A DNA stretch of 64,000 nucleotides from the NCBI RefSeq assembly GCF_019175285.1, contig NC_056527.1, positions 66,430,431 through 66,494,430 on the forward strand, read 5' to 3'. Origin of the DNA: Sceloporus undulatus. Taxonomy: Eukaryota; Chordata; Lepidosauria; Squamata; Phrynosomatidae. Below, one piece after another: positions 24,765 through 35,484 of the stretch. How positions within the stretch are numbered: the stretch's first letter is position 1; each line of letters opens with the position of its first letter. The position numbers were made by a program, and so were the translations under genes. The notes below the pieces were generated by a model. It made no database searches and was not told where the DNA came from. It saw nothing but the letters and a program-made list of their open reading frames with translations.

Positions 24765-24813
24765 CTCCAGAAATCCTGAGTTATGATCCCATTAGTACGG
24801 CAACAGATATGTG
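24765..24813 (+). CDS. STK17A: STK17A coding exon 5 (49-bp microexon, APE motif)
   Basis: The acceptor is ttacgttag and the donor is gtaagg. The exon is only 49 bp and is too short to be seen as an open reading frame by length. It completes Ala and reads PEILSYDPISTATDM plus two bases of Trp. Together with exon 4 it forms the APE motif that anchors the activation segment. Confidence 0.93.
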
Positions 24814-24899
24814 GTAAGGAGAAACCTTTATTAAATAGTTATTTTAAAAACCGAATGGTTTCATTTTAAAATTAAAATATTTCTGTTTTTTCAACTTAG

Positions 24900-25076
24900 G
24901 AGCATTGGAGTGCTAGCATATGTCATGCTAACAGGAGTATCGCCTTTCTTGGGAAATGATAAACAGGAAACATTCTTAAATATCTCTCAGATGAACATAA
25001 ATTATTCTGAGGATTTTGACCTTATATCTGAATCTGCTGTGGATTTCATCAAATCTCTTCTAGTTAAAAAACCTGA
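24900..25076 (+). CDS. STK17A: STK17A coding exon 6 (kinase C-lobe)
   Basis: The acceptor is ttcaacttag and the donor is gtaagttg. The first base completes Trp. The exon reads [39 protein letters not shown] and ends LLVKKPE with a split Glu codon. This is helices F to H of the C-lobe, including the aspartate-tryptophan-glycine-like DMWSIG motif across the junction with exon 5. The intron to exon 5 is short (86 bp). Confidence 0.95.
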
Positions 25077-25289
25077 GTAAGTTGTACTTAAAGGTTTTAC
25101 GTCATTACTAAAAGAAACCTATACAAGTTACTGTACCAAGTGCCTTGTATATTCCGTATGTAAATTGATAAAATATTTCTGGCTTCCTCAGCTGTGGTTT
25201 ATGAATCCAAGAATGAGCACTGTGGCCTTTACACCATCCTACACATGCTCAGTTAAGCTGGCAGGATAATGAAGCAGGATGTGAGTGTG

Positions 25290-25495
25290 TATGTGCCTTT
25301 ATGGCGCTTGTCACCTTATGGCTACTCCATGAATTTCCCAAGGTTTTCTTAGGCAAGGACTACTCAGAGGTGGCTTTTCCAAATCCTTCCTCTGAAATAT
25401 AGCTTATAGCACCTGGTATTTGTTGGTGGTCTCCCATCCAAGTACTAACCAGGGCTGCACCTGCTTAGCTTCCAGAATCAGACAGGAACTGGAGA
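25290..25495 (-). mobile_element. 5S rRNA-derived SINE
   Basis: The minus strand at about 25,495-25,430 reads 'ggaagctaagcaggtgcag' and 'ggttagtacttggatgggag', the internal promoter region of 5S rRNA. It is followed by an RTE-like tail (ccttgcctaagaaaacc...agccataaggtgac). Consistent with the 5S-Sauria SINE class. Confidence 0.8.
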
Positions 25496-25503
25496 ACTTA
25501 GGG

Positions 25504-25622
25504 CAGCAATGTCCAAACTCTGGCCTTCTAGGTGTTTTCAACTTCAGCTCCCAGAAGCCTCAGCCATCTTGGCCAATGGTTTGGGATTCTGGGAGCTGGA
25601 GGGCCAGAGTTTGGACATCACT
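25504..25622. mobile_element. short hAT-like MITE remnant
   Basis: Inverted ends gtccaaactctgg and ccagagtttggac with the 'cttcagctcccagaagcc' interior shared with 30,128. Confidence 0.6.
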
Positions 25623-25639
25623 GACTTACGGTATATAGG

Positions 25640-26620
25640 CCACCATGAGGCAAGATCCTGGTATTTATAAACCAAAACAGGCTTCTTTTCATGGCCTCTG
25701 GGCCTTGCCTTACATGCTTCAGTACTATTAGCTCAGTCTTCTAATGTACTAATGGATCACACTGGTACCCTTGAGACTCCTTTCTCTCATAAGGGAGCTT
25801 CAGAACCAGCAACATTGGATTGGACTAGGCCCCACAGGTGGCCAGTGTCACATAAATCTGACCAGACTGCATCTGAAGACTCTTAAGAAAAGTCTAAATC
25901 CGCTGACATTTCTTCTGAGGATCCTTTGCCTTGTCAGAAATACCTTCAGCTCATCTGAAGAGTTTGGATGTACTAATGGTGCCTGGTACCATTAAGTTGA
26001 CAATCCCATCCATTCAAGTTGTTCTGTTTTCAGACAGTGCAGGCTAACCTTTATCAATGCCTGGGTTAGTTATAGTTTTTTGTGGGTTTTTCGGGCTATG
26101 TGGCCATGTTCCATAAAAGTTTCTTCCTGACGTTTCGCCAGCATCTGTGGCTGGCATCTTCAGAGAATGCTTTGCCTGGAAAAATTGGGTGTATATATAC
26201 TGTGTGAGCCTGGGAATGCAGGAGTGATTTGCATGTGTATTGTTATGTGCTGATGCTGAAGAAACGTTTCTGGAACATCCCGAAAAACCCACAAAAAACT
26301 ATGGATGCCGGCCATGAAAGCCTTCGACTTTACCTGGGTTAGTTGTTTTGATTTGAGAGGAGCTTTCTCTCCCAGAGTCAAACCCAGCAGTTACTGGCTG
26401 CTGTGGCAGATGTGGAACAGAAAGCTGGAGTGGGAACAGTACTGAGCATGTGTTGGATGGAGAGGGTGGACCTTTAGCCAAAGGGATCTTGCTCTATAAG
26501 TTTCCAAAGATGGTTTGTGAAGGCACAGAGAATACCATATGTATGAGTTCACAGATGACTACTCGAAAAAACACAGTTACAGGTAAGCAACCTGCGTTTT
26601 CTTTGGAAGCAGGATTTTGA
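25640..26620. repeat. possible DIRS- or LTR-related fragment, split by another element
   Basis: Ends with 'gatgactactcgaaaaaaca' and 'acagttacaggtaagcaacc', a type of sequence often found at retroelement ends in reptiles. The Penelope-like insertion at 26,072 interrupts it. It is tentative, broken and of unknown age. Confidence 0.3.
26072..26332. mobile_element. Penelope-like insertion with 12-bp target duplication
   Basis: Direct repeats cctgggttagtt lie at 26060-26071 and 26333-26344. Inside, 26074-26095 and 26279-26300 are perfect 22-bp inverted repeats (start agttttttgtgggtttttcg). A tail 'atggatgccggccatgaaag' follows. The hallmark 'cctgacgtttcgccagcatc' is present. A related copy is at 58,927. 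The family call is by memory of reptile repeats. Confidence 0.75.
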
Positions 26621-26911
26621 AAGTTATTACAGTTTGAGGCTCATGTATCTGGAGGTTTTGCAAATCCATGTTCTATATTTGAACCTTTTTAAAAAAAAAA
26701 TAAGGTGCTTAACTGGACTGTGTTTCATATTTTAAATTTCAGAATGTGAAGCTGAAATATTCTAAATTTTTAGATGGGACCATATGGAAGTATTATAGTG
26801 ATCCAAATTCTGAAATAGGTTAAATCACTGTCATTATGATGGCTGCCAAATTTTATCTAGTTTTGATGTGTAGCTACCTGATAATATAAGTTGGCGACTG
26901 CCAGGTTTGCC

Positions 26912-26943
<32 letters not shown>
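26912..26943. repeat. (ATG)n microsatellite
   Basis: About ten GAT/ATG units. Confidence 0.9.
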
Positions 26944-27476
26944 AGGGGGAAAAAGGATTTGCAGCTGGTTGGCAACCAGTCCAGCTGAGAAATTCCTGTG
27001 CAAGATCTTCTAATGGCATGGAATAACTGTTATGTAGATGCCATCTTGAGCAACCGGCTGTTTTACAGCCATTTTCCATTAAATGGACCTGAACCTGCCC
27101 TGTGTTTAGAGGTATAAGCAAGTAATTTGATAATTGCTTGCTGGATAAACAGCCGTGGGAAGTTTGTATAACCTTTAAGGTGGCATGTAGACACTTAAAA
27201 TAAAAAATAGTTTACCCTCCACTGAACAGTGACTTTACAAAGATTATGGAAATCACTGCAAAATGATTTCGTGAGAAAGGTTAAACATGGAATTGAAAAA
27301 AATAGACTCGCTTATAATTTGCCTGCTGAACTTGGTTTTCAACATAGTGCACCATAACCTGATCAGTGTTTAATCTGCACCAGAGGGTAATGTTTGAAAC
27401 ATAGAGAAGTTTGCTGTGAGCTGATTTGGGAAGCCTTTCCAAGCCATGTTTCCATCCCTTTCTTTTCTTTTTCTAG

Positions 27477-27804
27477 GGAACGGGCAACAGCTGAAGAATG
27501 TTTGCTACACTCATGGCTGGCACAAGCTGATGTTTCCGATAGTATAAACTGGGTTAAGACCACAGAAGAGGAGCCAAATGTCACAATTATAAATGAAGAA
27601 GATTCCGCTTCTGAAAATTCTGCAGATAGAGAAAAAACAGAAGAGTCAACAGTGACAGAAGAGTTGATTGTAGTAGCTTCATATACATTGGGCCAATGTA
27701 GGCAGTCAGAAAAAGACAAAATTGTTGAACAGAAAACCATTTCCAAGCGGTTTAAGTTTGAGGAACCATTACTACAAGAAATACCTGGAGAATTTATTTA
27801 CTGA
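27477..27804 (+). CDS. STK17A: STK17A terminal coding exon 7
   Basis: The acceptor is ctttttctag. The first base completes Glu, then [14 protein letters not shown] closes the kinase domain. The remaining roughly 90 residues are the non-catalytic tail, acidic and serine/threonine-rich, ending [20 protein letters not shown] before TGA at 27802-27804. The basic SKRFKF patch fits the nuclear-targeting tail described for this family. An earlier in-frame ATG at 27394 lies before the splice acceptor, so it is intronic and not a start. Confidence 0.95.
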
Positions 27805-27879
27805 ATTTCATCTTTCTTCTGCCTCTTGAGACTTAAAATTCTAATTTCCCCTTGCTCCTTCCATATTTATATATAGCCA

Positions 27880-27885
27880 AATAAA
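27880..27885 (+). promoter_or_regulatory. STK17A: proximal STK17A poly(A) signal
   Basis: AATAAA occurs 76 bp after the STK17A stop codon, with another AATAAA-containing run about 30 bp further on. Either could end a short 3' UTR. Confidence 0.5.
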
Positions 27886-29392
27886 CATTCATATACAAAA
27901 GTTATTCTAAATAAAATAGAGGAGGGTGTTCAAAAGCTAACTAAAAAACTGTGCCAAACTCCTTTGTTTTTGTGGACTGATACATGGGAAGTGTCTTAGA
28001 GAAGAGCAAAAAGCAGCAATTCATATTTTCCTTACCTGTTGGTATATGTAAAGCTTTTGGACTATATCTTCTATTTAATAATTATTCACAGTTGAGATCT
28101 ATAATAGTACAAGTGATGACTGATAGATATTTCTGTTATCTGGACAAGCTGATAGGTGTTGCTTGTCACCAAGTGCAGCAAAATATGAAGGCAATTAGTA
28201 TTTAAGCACAGGTTGCCTTTAAATACACTGAACCACATTATACACCCTGGCTTCATCCCTGATGAAATATCTGACACACACCCAAAACCTTTTCAGTTAT
28301 AACAGACTAGCTTTCATGCTAACTTGTAAAATTCAAACAAAATAAGAGTTTGAGGGGTAGCAAAGCTAATAACTACCATTCTACTCTAGACTGGTTTGTA
28401 GAGATGCACCTAATTTTTCCATATTACATTATAAAAATATAATGAGGCTTATAAGCACAAAGTAAATAAATCAGTGATGTATGTCACTGATGGAGTGGCC
28501 TTTTTCAAATACATAGGTCTCTTGCTGCTCAGTCTATACTATCTCATTCTGTAACCAGTAGATGACCAGTAAAGCTATTCTGTACTTGTCAGATTTCAAT
28601 ATAATGCTTTTTCATTTTTCTGGTATGCATGAAATCAGTATGTGGCAGTTAGGCTATATTGTCCCTGCACCCAGGATATGCATTATTCCTTTTGAAAGTT
28701 TTCTACTATATTGAATTTATCACATGGCTTGCTGCTTTTCCTGGCATCACTATTATCTGATTAGTCCTCTTGAAAGGGCAACCCTTCAAATTCATACAGT
28801 CTAGTCTGTCATTAAGCAAGTTATTTATGTTAAGGACACGGTGTTGTTATGTATGGATGAAATTCACATGACAGCCTTATTATGACCTGGACTGAATTGT
28901 GTTGGATTCCATCGTTTTGACACCATTATCAGATCATTAGTTTGCCTTTTGCAGAAGTTGTTCTAGATTTCTAAAACAACTTACCTGTGGTTTTTCCCCC
29001 CTTGCAAAATAAGGCATTGTGAAGTGAGGTTTGGAAATAAGCTATTCTTGAAAAACCTGGTGCATAACCTTAGGATAATACTTGGTCCTGATGGAATAGT
29101 GGATCGTGTGAATGATGTCTGTAAAGCAATGGAATTCTGTTAAAGTAACACAAAATCTTAACAATTGCCTAGCATGAAGTCACTGTGCTAGTTTTATGGG
29201 TGGCAAAGAAGGTTTGTGGGGGTGCACAAGTAGTCTGACTTCATGTTTTCTGAGGATCTGTCCAGTGCTTTTGACTATTAGGCGTCCGTGGTTCACCATT
29301 TTGGTATGCTTCACTTGAGCAAAGTTGCTGTGTGTCTTGGAATTCACATAGGAGGCACAAAACATTCAGTGTTTGGTTAAATAGGAAACATA
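27886..29392. other. region after STK17A stop, probable 3' UTR or flank
   Basis: AT-rich sequence with no recognised repeat and no coding signal. It could be 3' UTR if the distal poly(A) signal is used. Confidence 0.4.
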
Positions 29393-29783
29393 GGCGGGTT
29401 ACAAACCACCACTTACGATGCGCTCCGTGCGTGCTAGGGTTATTAGGAAGGGGCATGGTAGGGTTAGGAAGAGTCGCCCCTTCCTAACTGGCCCCAGCCC
29501 CAACACGCGCGGAGCACGTCGTAAATGGTGGCGCCCATTCACATGGGCGCTGCCATTTTGACGTCTTGGACGCATAGCGTCCAGACATGTCACAGCGGAA
29601 GTGACGCCGCAAGGGCGCACTTCGCCCCTCGCGGCTCCACTTCCGCGTTTTGAAAAGGAGCGCCATTTCGACGCTCCTTTTTCGCTGCTCCGGGAAGCCT
29701 CGCGGTCTGGCCGCTGGGGCTTCCCTCCACAGCGAATGGCGGCGGCGGGAGAACGGCCGCTTGAGGGCGGTCTGTAACCCGCC
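29393..29783. mobile_element. GC-rich MITE, Harbinger-like
   Basis: The left end is GGCGGGTTACAAACC and the right end is GGTCTGTAACCCGCC. The triplet ATA flanks both sides (29390-29392, 29784-29786). It is CpG-rich and could be mistaken for a CpG island or coding exon, and long minus-strand frames run through it. Confidence 0.8.
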
Positions 29784-30127
29784 ATAGTTCTTGGGTTTGG
29801 TTCTTTTGTCTAAAAGGTCCAGTTAAGGCAGGAGAAAAAAGTTCCATCCATTTTAAAATCTGTATCTGTAAGAAAGTTATGAATTTGCAGTGCTTTGTAA
29901 ATTGCATTTGCTATCTCAGCCACTTGAATCTTAGACTACTCTTTGAACACAAAAGGTTGAAATGCAGAATCGTTAGCTGCAGGAAGAATGCATACCATTA
30001 CATTTTAGTTTGTACTGTACAGTTGTAAATTTGGTAAAATATTTAATTTGTCAATTTTAATGTACTTCTAACAAGGCCAGTTGCTTTTGGGGTTGGCTGC
30101 TTGGAGTCCTCTCTGTATTCTATATTG

Positions 30128-30240
30128 CAGTGGTTCACAGCTTTTGGCTCTCCATTTGTTTTGGACTTCAGCTCCCAGAAGCCCTAGCCAACTTGGCCAA
30201 CGGAGATGAAGTCCAAATCATCTGGAGGACCAAAGATTGT
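30128..30240. mobile_element. hAT-like MITE remnant
   Basis: cagtggttcacagcttttgg start and 'ttgttttggacttcagctcc' interior as in the element at 7,810. The right end is decayed. Confidence 0.6.
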
Positions 30241-32023
30241 ATTAACTTGCTGTGCCTTAAGATGAGTACAGTAATCTAAATGTTCCAAATATGTATATAC
30301 AGGAGTCTAACATAACTTATAAGCAAAATTTAAGTTTATCTACAATGGAAAAGGTATCACTGTATGTAGGGACATTAGCTGCAGTTCCATAAATTCAGTG
30401 CTGTCAGTTTCTGTTTTCCAAACTTTACAGCTGTGAAGTTGAATTGAAGGCTGTGTTGCAGTGAATTGGTACCAGAAATAGAAGAAACAGAAAGAGCTTT
30501 TGCACTTTGGAGCCTCACAATTCCAAGGAACAAATTTGAAATCCTACAGCACAGAAATCAATCATATGCAAAATATCAGCAAGTGTATGAATTATGAAGT
30601 TATTGAAAAGCTGAATGTGGGGATATAATCTTCACCATGTTTCTTGCAGTTGCCGCTTTTATAACCATGTTATGCTCTTAAATGGGCACACCTTACTCCT
30701 CTGTTTGCAAGCTGTGGTGAGACTCGTAAAAGCTCTTGATACTGGGAAACACTAAGCTTTCTGAAGAGAATAGAAGTGACAAGTGTCATTTATTTTTTAT
30801 TAATGCTGATTTCTGGTACTTTCCGGAGTTACGGTTCAATTTGGAATAACACCTGTTCAGGACTTTATAGTAACACAAAGGAATATGGAATAATGTGGTT
30901 ATTGAACAATCTCTAAAGTGACTGGTGTAGCAAAGAAGTGCCATGCCTCTAAAAGCGTCTGTAGAATTCGAAAAGTTGCATTCTTTGTGGGTTTTAGAAT
31001 TACTTCCTTAACACAGAAGGTCTATTATGTTGTTCTGTTGGCCAGTGCAAAACTGTTTGCTTTAAAGTGAGGAACTGTCCCTCCTTATTATTTAATTATG
31101 TACTTTAGGGGTTACATTCTATAACTTTTCATCCAAAAACAAAAGTTAATATAACTCAAGTTTTATAGAATTATTTAACTCTCAGGTGGCTTTCTGTTTC
31201 CCATAGGAGCTGTTTGCATTGCAAAGAATTGGTATCAGGAAGGGTAATTTAGATTTTTAATTGCTTTCGTGCCTGTGCCGTGCCTTAAGTGAAAAACCAT
31301 TAGCTTCCCATCAAAATAGGACTTGCTTTGTCACTATTAAAAAAGTCAAAATGATACTTGGAAGATAAGGGACCTCTTTTCAGTTGCCAGCTGCAGTCCT
31401 TCTCTTCTATAGTACTTTGCATGACGATTAGCTGAAGCCAACGGGACTCCTCTGAAACTACTGTGGAATATTGTAACTGCTGCCATAAATTAAACTACTT
31501 CAAGCAGCGTGTTGCATCAGCAAGGAAGGTTTCTTTACTGTGGCGGGTTACATGTTGTTTTCAATTCTACCAACTGTGCAACTGTTTTGTATTAATTCTC
31601 CAACAAAGCTGACTATCAAGTCATGCTTTTATATTACATAGTTCAATCTCAGCTTCATGACTAGAAATTATTTCTCTACAGTGGGCTTAATTATTTCTTA
31701 ATTCGAGCAATAATACTACTGAAAAGAGCAAGCAATTGAACTTTAAGAATAACTGATGAAACGTGTACTTCTCATTCCTCTCCAATATGTATGTCAAATC
31801 GATAGTAATAGTGCTAATGAGAGCGATGCCTCTGGAATATATATGTAATCTCTTTGGTTTTCATATTTTGTAAGCAACATGTTTAAATGTTAAGGGTTTA
31901 ATAAATGGATTCATCTTTGTCACAGCTGTTCATATTTTTTCCAGAACTATATGATGAAGAGTTAGTAGCTTTAATTGACAAGAACTTCCAAGAAATTTTG
32001 AGATTCTACTAAAGCTTTGATTT
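30241..32023. other. unique AT-rich sequence, possible STK17A distal 3' UTR
   Basis: No repeat or coding signal recognised. It ends with a plausible AATAAA at 31,900. Confidence 0.35.
31900..31905 (+). promoter_or_regulatory. STK17A: possible distal STK17A poly(A) signal
   Basis: AATAAA lies at the end of a long AT-rich, mostly unique stretch after the STK17A stop. If used, the 3' UTR would be about 4.1 kb and would include a GC-rich MITE (29,393-29,783) and a hAT-like MITE (30,128). This is inference; transcript data are needed. Confidence 0.3.
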
Positions 32024-32264
32024 AATAATAATAATAATTTGTTTTATTTATATACCGCTATTCCAAAGATCATAGCGGTGAACAGCAAGTAAGCTAATTA
32101 GCAAGTAAGCTAATTTGCCCCCAACAGTCTGGGTACTCATTTTAGCGACCTCGGAAGGATGCTAGCCTGAGTCGAGCTTGGGCCCTTTTGCTGGTCTTGA
32201 ACTCGCAACCTTGTGGTTTCGAGTGAATGGCTGCAGTACAGGCATTTACCCACTGCGCCACCAT
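32024..32264 (-). mobile_element. tRNA-derived SINE (GGCGCAGTGG type)
   Basis: Minus strand tggtggcgcagtgggtaaat (A box), ggttgcgagttcaagaccag (B box), tail 'aatagcggtatataaataaa' then (ATT)n. Confidence 0.85.
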
Positions 32265-32448
32265 CTAATATCATCTATCATTAGTCTAATATCATCCTGA
32301 GAGTGGATAGGGATGTTTGTGCATATGTACAAACAAGCAGTTTGTAAATCATTGGTATGTCAGTGGTCCCTTGTTGAGCAAGAGTTATTCATATGGAAGC
32401 CTACTCTTTCTGGGATGTTCTTTATAACCTACTAATCTGCAATGCTAC

Positions 32449-32449
32449 C

Positions 32450-32494
<45 letters not shown>

Positions 32495-32506
32495 TATTAT
32501 TATTTC
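32449..32506. repeat. (ATT)n microsatellite at a LINE-like tail
   Basis: About 19 units with one interruption, followed by 'cttaaccacctctcctcaag', which resembles a minus-strand LINE 3' tail. Confidence 0.85.
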
Positions 32507-32953
32507 TTAACCACCTCTCCTCAAGGTGAGGCACACCATAGATTAAAATAATTTGTACGTGTCCAATCAAAACACATAAGCCTAGGACACATTAAAACCT
32601 TCCCACATAAAATTTAAAATATACCCATTTGCATTTTGTTTATGCATTTGACTTTAATGGTGGACAAGGTGAAGAAATAGTTTAAGTAATATGCAAGACC
32701 TTATATAAATCTATAAATGCATAATAAGTGGGAGGTTATATTTTATAATATAGCGATAAAAACGATTGCTGTGTGCAACAAAAGTTGTCCTATTTTATAG
32801 ATTTAATTATAGTAATAAGAGTCATAAGACATGTATCTTGTTTGCTTTAATAATTGAGCTGAATTAACCGAGAAAATATAAAATGCAGCCTTATGGTAAG
32901 ATTTTGCCATATGTGTACATTGCCAAGATTGTGACCAGATGATACACGGTATA

Positions 32954-33207
32954 CAGTGGTGCCTCGGGTTACGAAATTAATTCGTAACGCGGCCGCTTTC
33001 GTAACCCGAAAAGCCTTCGTAAGCCGAATTGCCATAGGCGCTAATGGGGAAAAGCTGCGATTCCGTGCGAAAAAGCCGAAAAAAGCACCAAAAGTTTTTT
33101 CGTAACCCGAAAAAACATTCGTAACCCGAAACAATAATTCCCTATGGGATTTTTTCGTATCCCGAAAATTTCGTAACCTGGGTATTTCGTATCCCGAGGT
33201 ACCACTG
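32954..33207. mobile_element. 254-bp Tigger-like MITE, copy A
   Basis: Starts CAGTGGTGCCTCGGGTTACG and ends ATCCCGAGGTACCACTG, with TA on both sides. It is palindromic throughout and contains repeated 'cgtaacccgaaaa' motifs. Confidence 0.9.
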
Positions 33208-33513
33208 TATTTATCAGTTTTATTCCAGATCAAGGAAAATACTGTTTAATTTAAGGATAGAAAATCGAAAATGAAATCCATTACAATGAATAACAAAACC
33301 CCAAACAGTTTTGAGCTTTGGAAGTAACAGCTCTAGTAAAACAGTTTGGACTAATTTTCATTGGTATAATTAATACCAATTTCACAACTCTCATTCTGAA
33401 AGATTTAACTAATAGAGAAAACATAAGGTTATCTTGGTTGGCAAAAATATGAATAGTTAAAATGGCTATAAATTCAAATGTTCTGTTCTAATTCATGCCT
33501 TAGAACCAGATTA

Positions 33514-33767
33514 CAGTGGTGCCTCGGGTTACGAAATTAATTCGTTCCGCCGCCGCTTTCGTAACCCGAAAAGCCTTCGCAAGCCGAAATGCCATAGGCG
33601 CTAATGGGGAAAAGCCGCGATTTCGTGCGAAAAAGCCGAAAAAAGCACCAAAATTTTTTTCGTAACCCGAAAAAACATTCGTAACCCGGAACAATTATTT
33701 CCTATGGGATTTTTTCGTATCCCGGAAATTTCGTAACCTGGGTATTTCGTATCCCGGGGTACCACTG
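33514..33767. mobile_element. 254-bp Tigger-like MITE, copy B
   Basis: Same length, termini and TA duplications as the element at 32,954, 306 bp away, with only scattered substitutions. Confidence 0.9.
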
Positions 33768-34504
33768 TACAAGGAACTAAAGGTTGGCAACGCTTTACTC
33801 TTGTTTAGGCAGATAAATGCCTTAAAGTAGAAACTTCCTACCATGCATCCTTGCTCTGTCTCTTGTCCCCACTTCTCAAGCTCACTTAAATCTATAAGTT
33901 TAGAATCAGCTCATTATCATTAAAGAATTAAATAGAAGATTTTCAAGAAAACATCTAAACATGTCCACATGTGTGCCATGTTTAAAATCCCAAGAGATAA
34001 AAATTTAAAAAGTCTTTTTGAACTGCAGGTGATGGGAATAGACAGCAGGGCTCAGTTACTATCCTTAATTTCCCATATACATGCACACACACACACACAC
34101 TTCATTTTTTTACACAGTAATGCTCCCATGCCACAAATCAGGAGTGCAAAGCATGCCCTGCAGGCTGCATGCAATCTATATGCTCTGATGGGTTTTCCAG
34201 CACTATGGAGCAGTTTTTAGAGGACAGGTACAAGTGGTCATTTGTAGGAGAGAGGAATTCCCTCACACTTTTGCTGGAAAAAAGTGATCTGTCAGCAAAA
34301 CTGTCCTTTGTGGTCTGACTAGAGTATTTAAACGTGGAAAAATAATACTTGAGCATCTTCTGGCCTATTATCACCCCTGCTATGCTTGACTTTTGAGCCA
34401 TTGGGGGATGCAGCAATGTAAAATACAAAAAACATTGCATATTTTGAGACAATCATCTAGACTGTTCCTTTCACATGAGGATATAAGTAATACAAACTGC
34501 AGTT
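33768..34504. other. COA1 3' flank / 3' UTR
   Basis: Mostly unique. A (CA)n run lies near 34,083. No AATAAA (minus strand) was found close to the COA1 stop, so the poly(A) site is unresolved. Confidence 0.4.
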
Positions 34505-34601
34505 TTATACATCTTGTCCAGCAGCATTCTTCACAGAAGAGGGGTACACTGGAATATTTTGGCCGTTGCAGAGTTGCAGCGTGACTTCCTTCAGACACCA
34601 A
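34505..34601 (-). CDS. COA1: COA1 terminal coding exon
   Basis: One leading base (T) completes Asn, followed by WCLKEVTLQLCNGQNIPVYP, SSVKNAAGQDV and TAA at 34507-34505. It aligns with the human end RWHLDEVFLELKDGQQIPVF. The acceptor I chose is ...tatttatgacag at 34603-34602, because it alone gives the right phase. A stronger-looking ...tttctgtag 29 bases upstream would break the frame. The start of this exon is therefore slightly less certain than the reading frame. Confidence 0.85.
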
Positions 34602-35258
34602 CTGTCATAAATAGACATGTTAAGACATTTAGTGGCTACAGAAAGACAGGACCAGAAAGCCAATGATTAAGTTTATAACTTAGAATAGGATCAGTACTGA
34701 AGCTTTACGATGCCGACATTACAATGGGTTGAATCGAGGTGTATCATGAAGATTTTCAGGAGATGTTTCCTATTCTGACAATGAAATGAGTTCGCTTTCT
34801 TACTTCTAACTGCTTAAGTTAGTCTTCTAAGATTATGAAAATGTTTAGAACATAGCATTGGTTTTTGCTGCAATCTTGTTGGGTCCGTATGTCTGTAAGT
34901 GGACTTAGATGTCCAGGAACTACAATTGTGCAGTTCTGAAATGACCGTATCTAGTAGGGGGCTGCTGATATATTACTGCATAGCACAGCCAGCAGAGTGT
35001 CCAATGCGCATTGATGCCTAACTGCTCTTCAATGTACATTGCATTGTATACTGCATTGCATACTGGGCATCAGGCACTCTTGCCAATGTCCTGTTATGCA
35101 TCTTCACAATTCAGTAACCAGATTTCTTACCGCCTCTTCTACTTATGTAAATATCCACAAAGTTACATTATGTAAAAGAATCATATAGAATTCCAGTGGT
35201 TATTTTAAAATTCTCTTAATTCTATTTGGGGAACACAACACCTGAGTACTTTGAAAGG

Positions 35259-35484
35259 TTGTTGTTGTATCCCTTCAAGTAATTTCCAACTTATAGCAAC
35301 CCTAAGGCAGACCTATCATGGCATTTCCTTGGCAGGATTTGTTCAGGGGAGGTTAGGCATTGCCTTCCCAAGAGGTTGAGAGCATGTGACTTGCCCAAGG
35401 TCACCCAATGGGTTTCATGGCTGAGCCGGGAATTGAACCCTGGATTCCATAGTCCAACACTAAAACCACTGCTCCATACTAGTT
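35259..35484 (-). mobile_element. tRNA-derived squamate SINE (Sauria type) in COA1 intron
   Basis: Minus strand 'agcagtggttttagtgttgg', 'agggttcaattcccggctca', 'cattgggtgaccttgggcaa', with a caacaac tail. Confidence 0.8.

Larger units (their letters stand above)
12101..27804 (+). other. STK17A: STK17A gene, exons 2-7 (5' exon outside window)
   Basis: Gene span. STK17A (DRAK1) is a DAPK-family serine/threonine kinase, largely nuclear, linked to apoptosis signalling. Six exons (12101-12313, 22187-22331, 24080-24206, 24765-24813, 24900-25076, 27477-27804) join in frame to 345 residues plus stop. The human protein has 414 residues, so about 69 N-terminal residues and the start codon belong to an exon left of the window. 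All introns are GT-AG and all phases agree. STK17A is preferred over the paralogue STK17B because of the stretches [24 protein letters not shown] and the C-terminal [11 protein letters not shown], which I recall as STK17A-specific. No stop or frameshift interrupts the exons, so the gene looks functional. Identification is from memory of the human sequence. Confidence 0.95.

Noticed and set aside
27394-27476. ATG-initiated 5' extension of the last STK17A exon
   Set aside because: It lies upstream of a clear pyrimidine tract and AG acceptor; the kinase alignment begins after the acceptor.
29399-29907. GC-rich region with open minus-strand frames, possible CpG island or first exon
   Set aside because: Inverted ends and ATA duplications show it is a MITE; no splice sites or conserved protein.
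32847-33694. Minus-strand frames in two places with the same FARNRxFSPLAPMA peptide
   Set aside because: Both are translations of the twin 254-bp Tigger-like MITEs.
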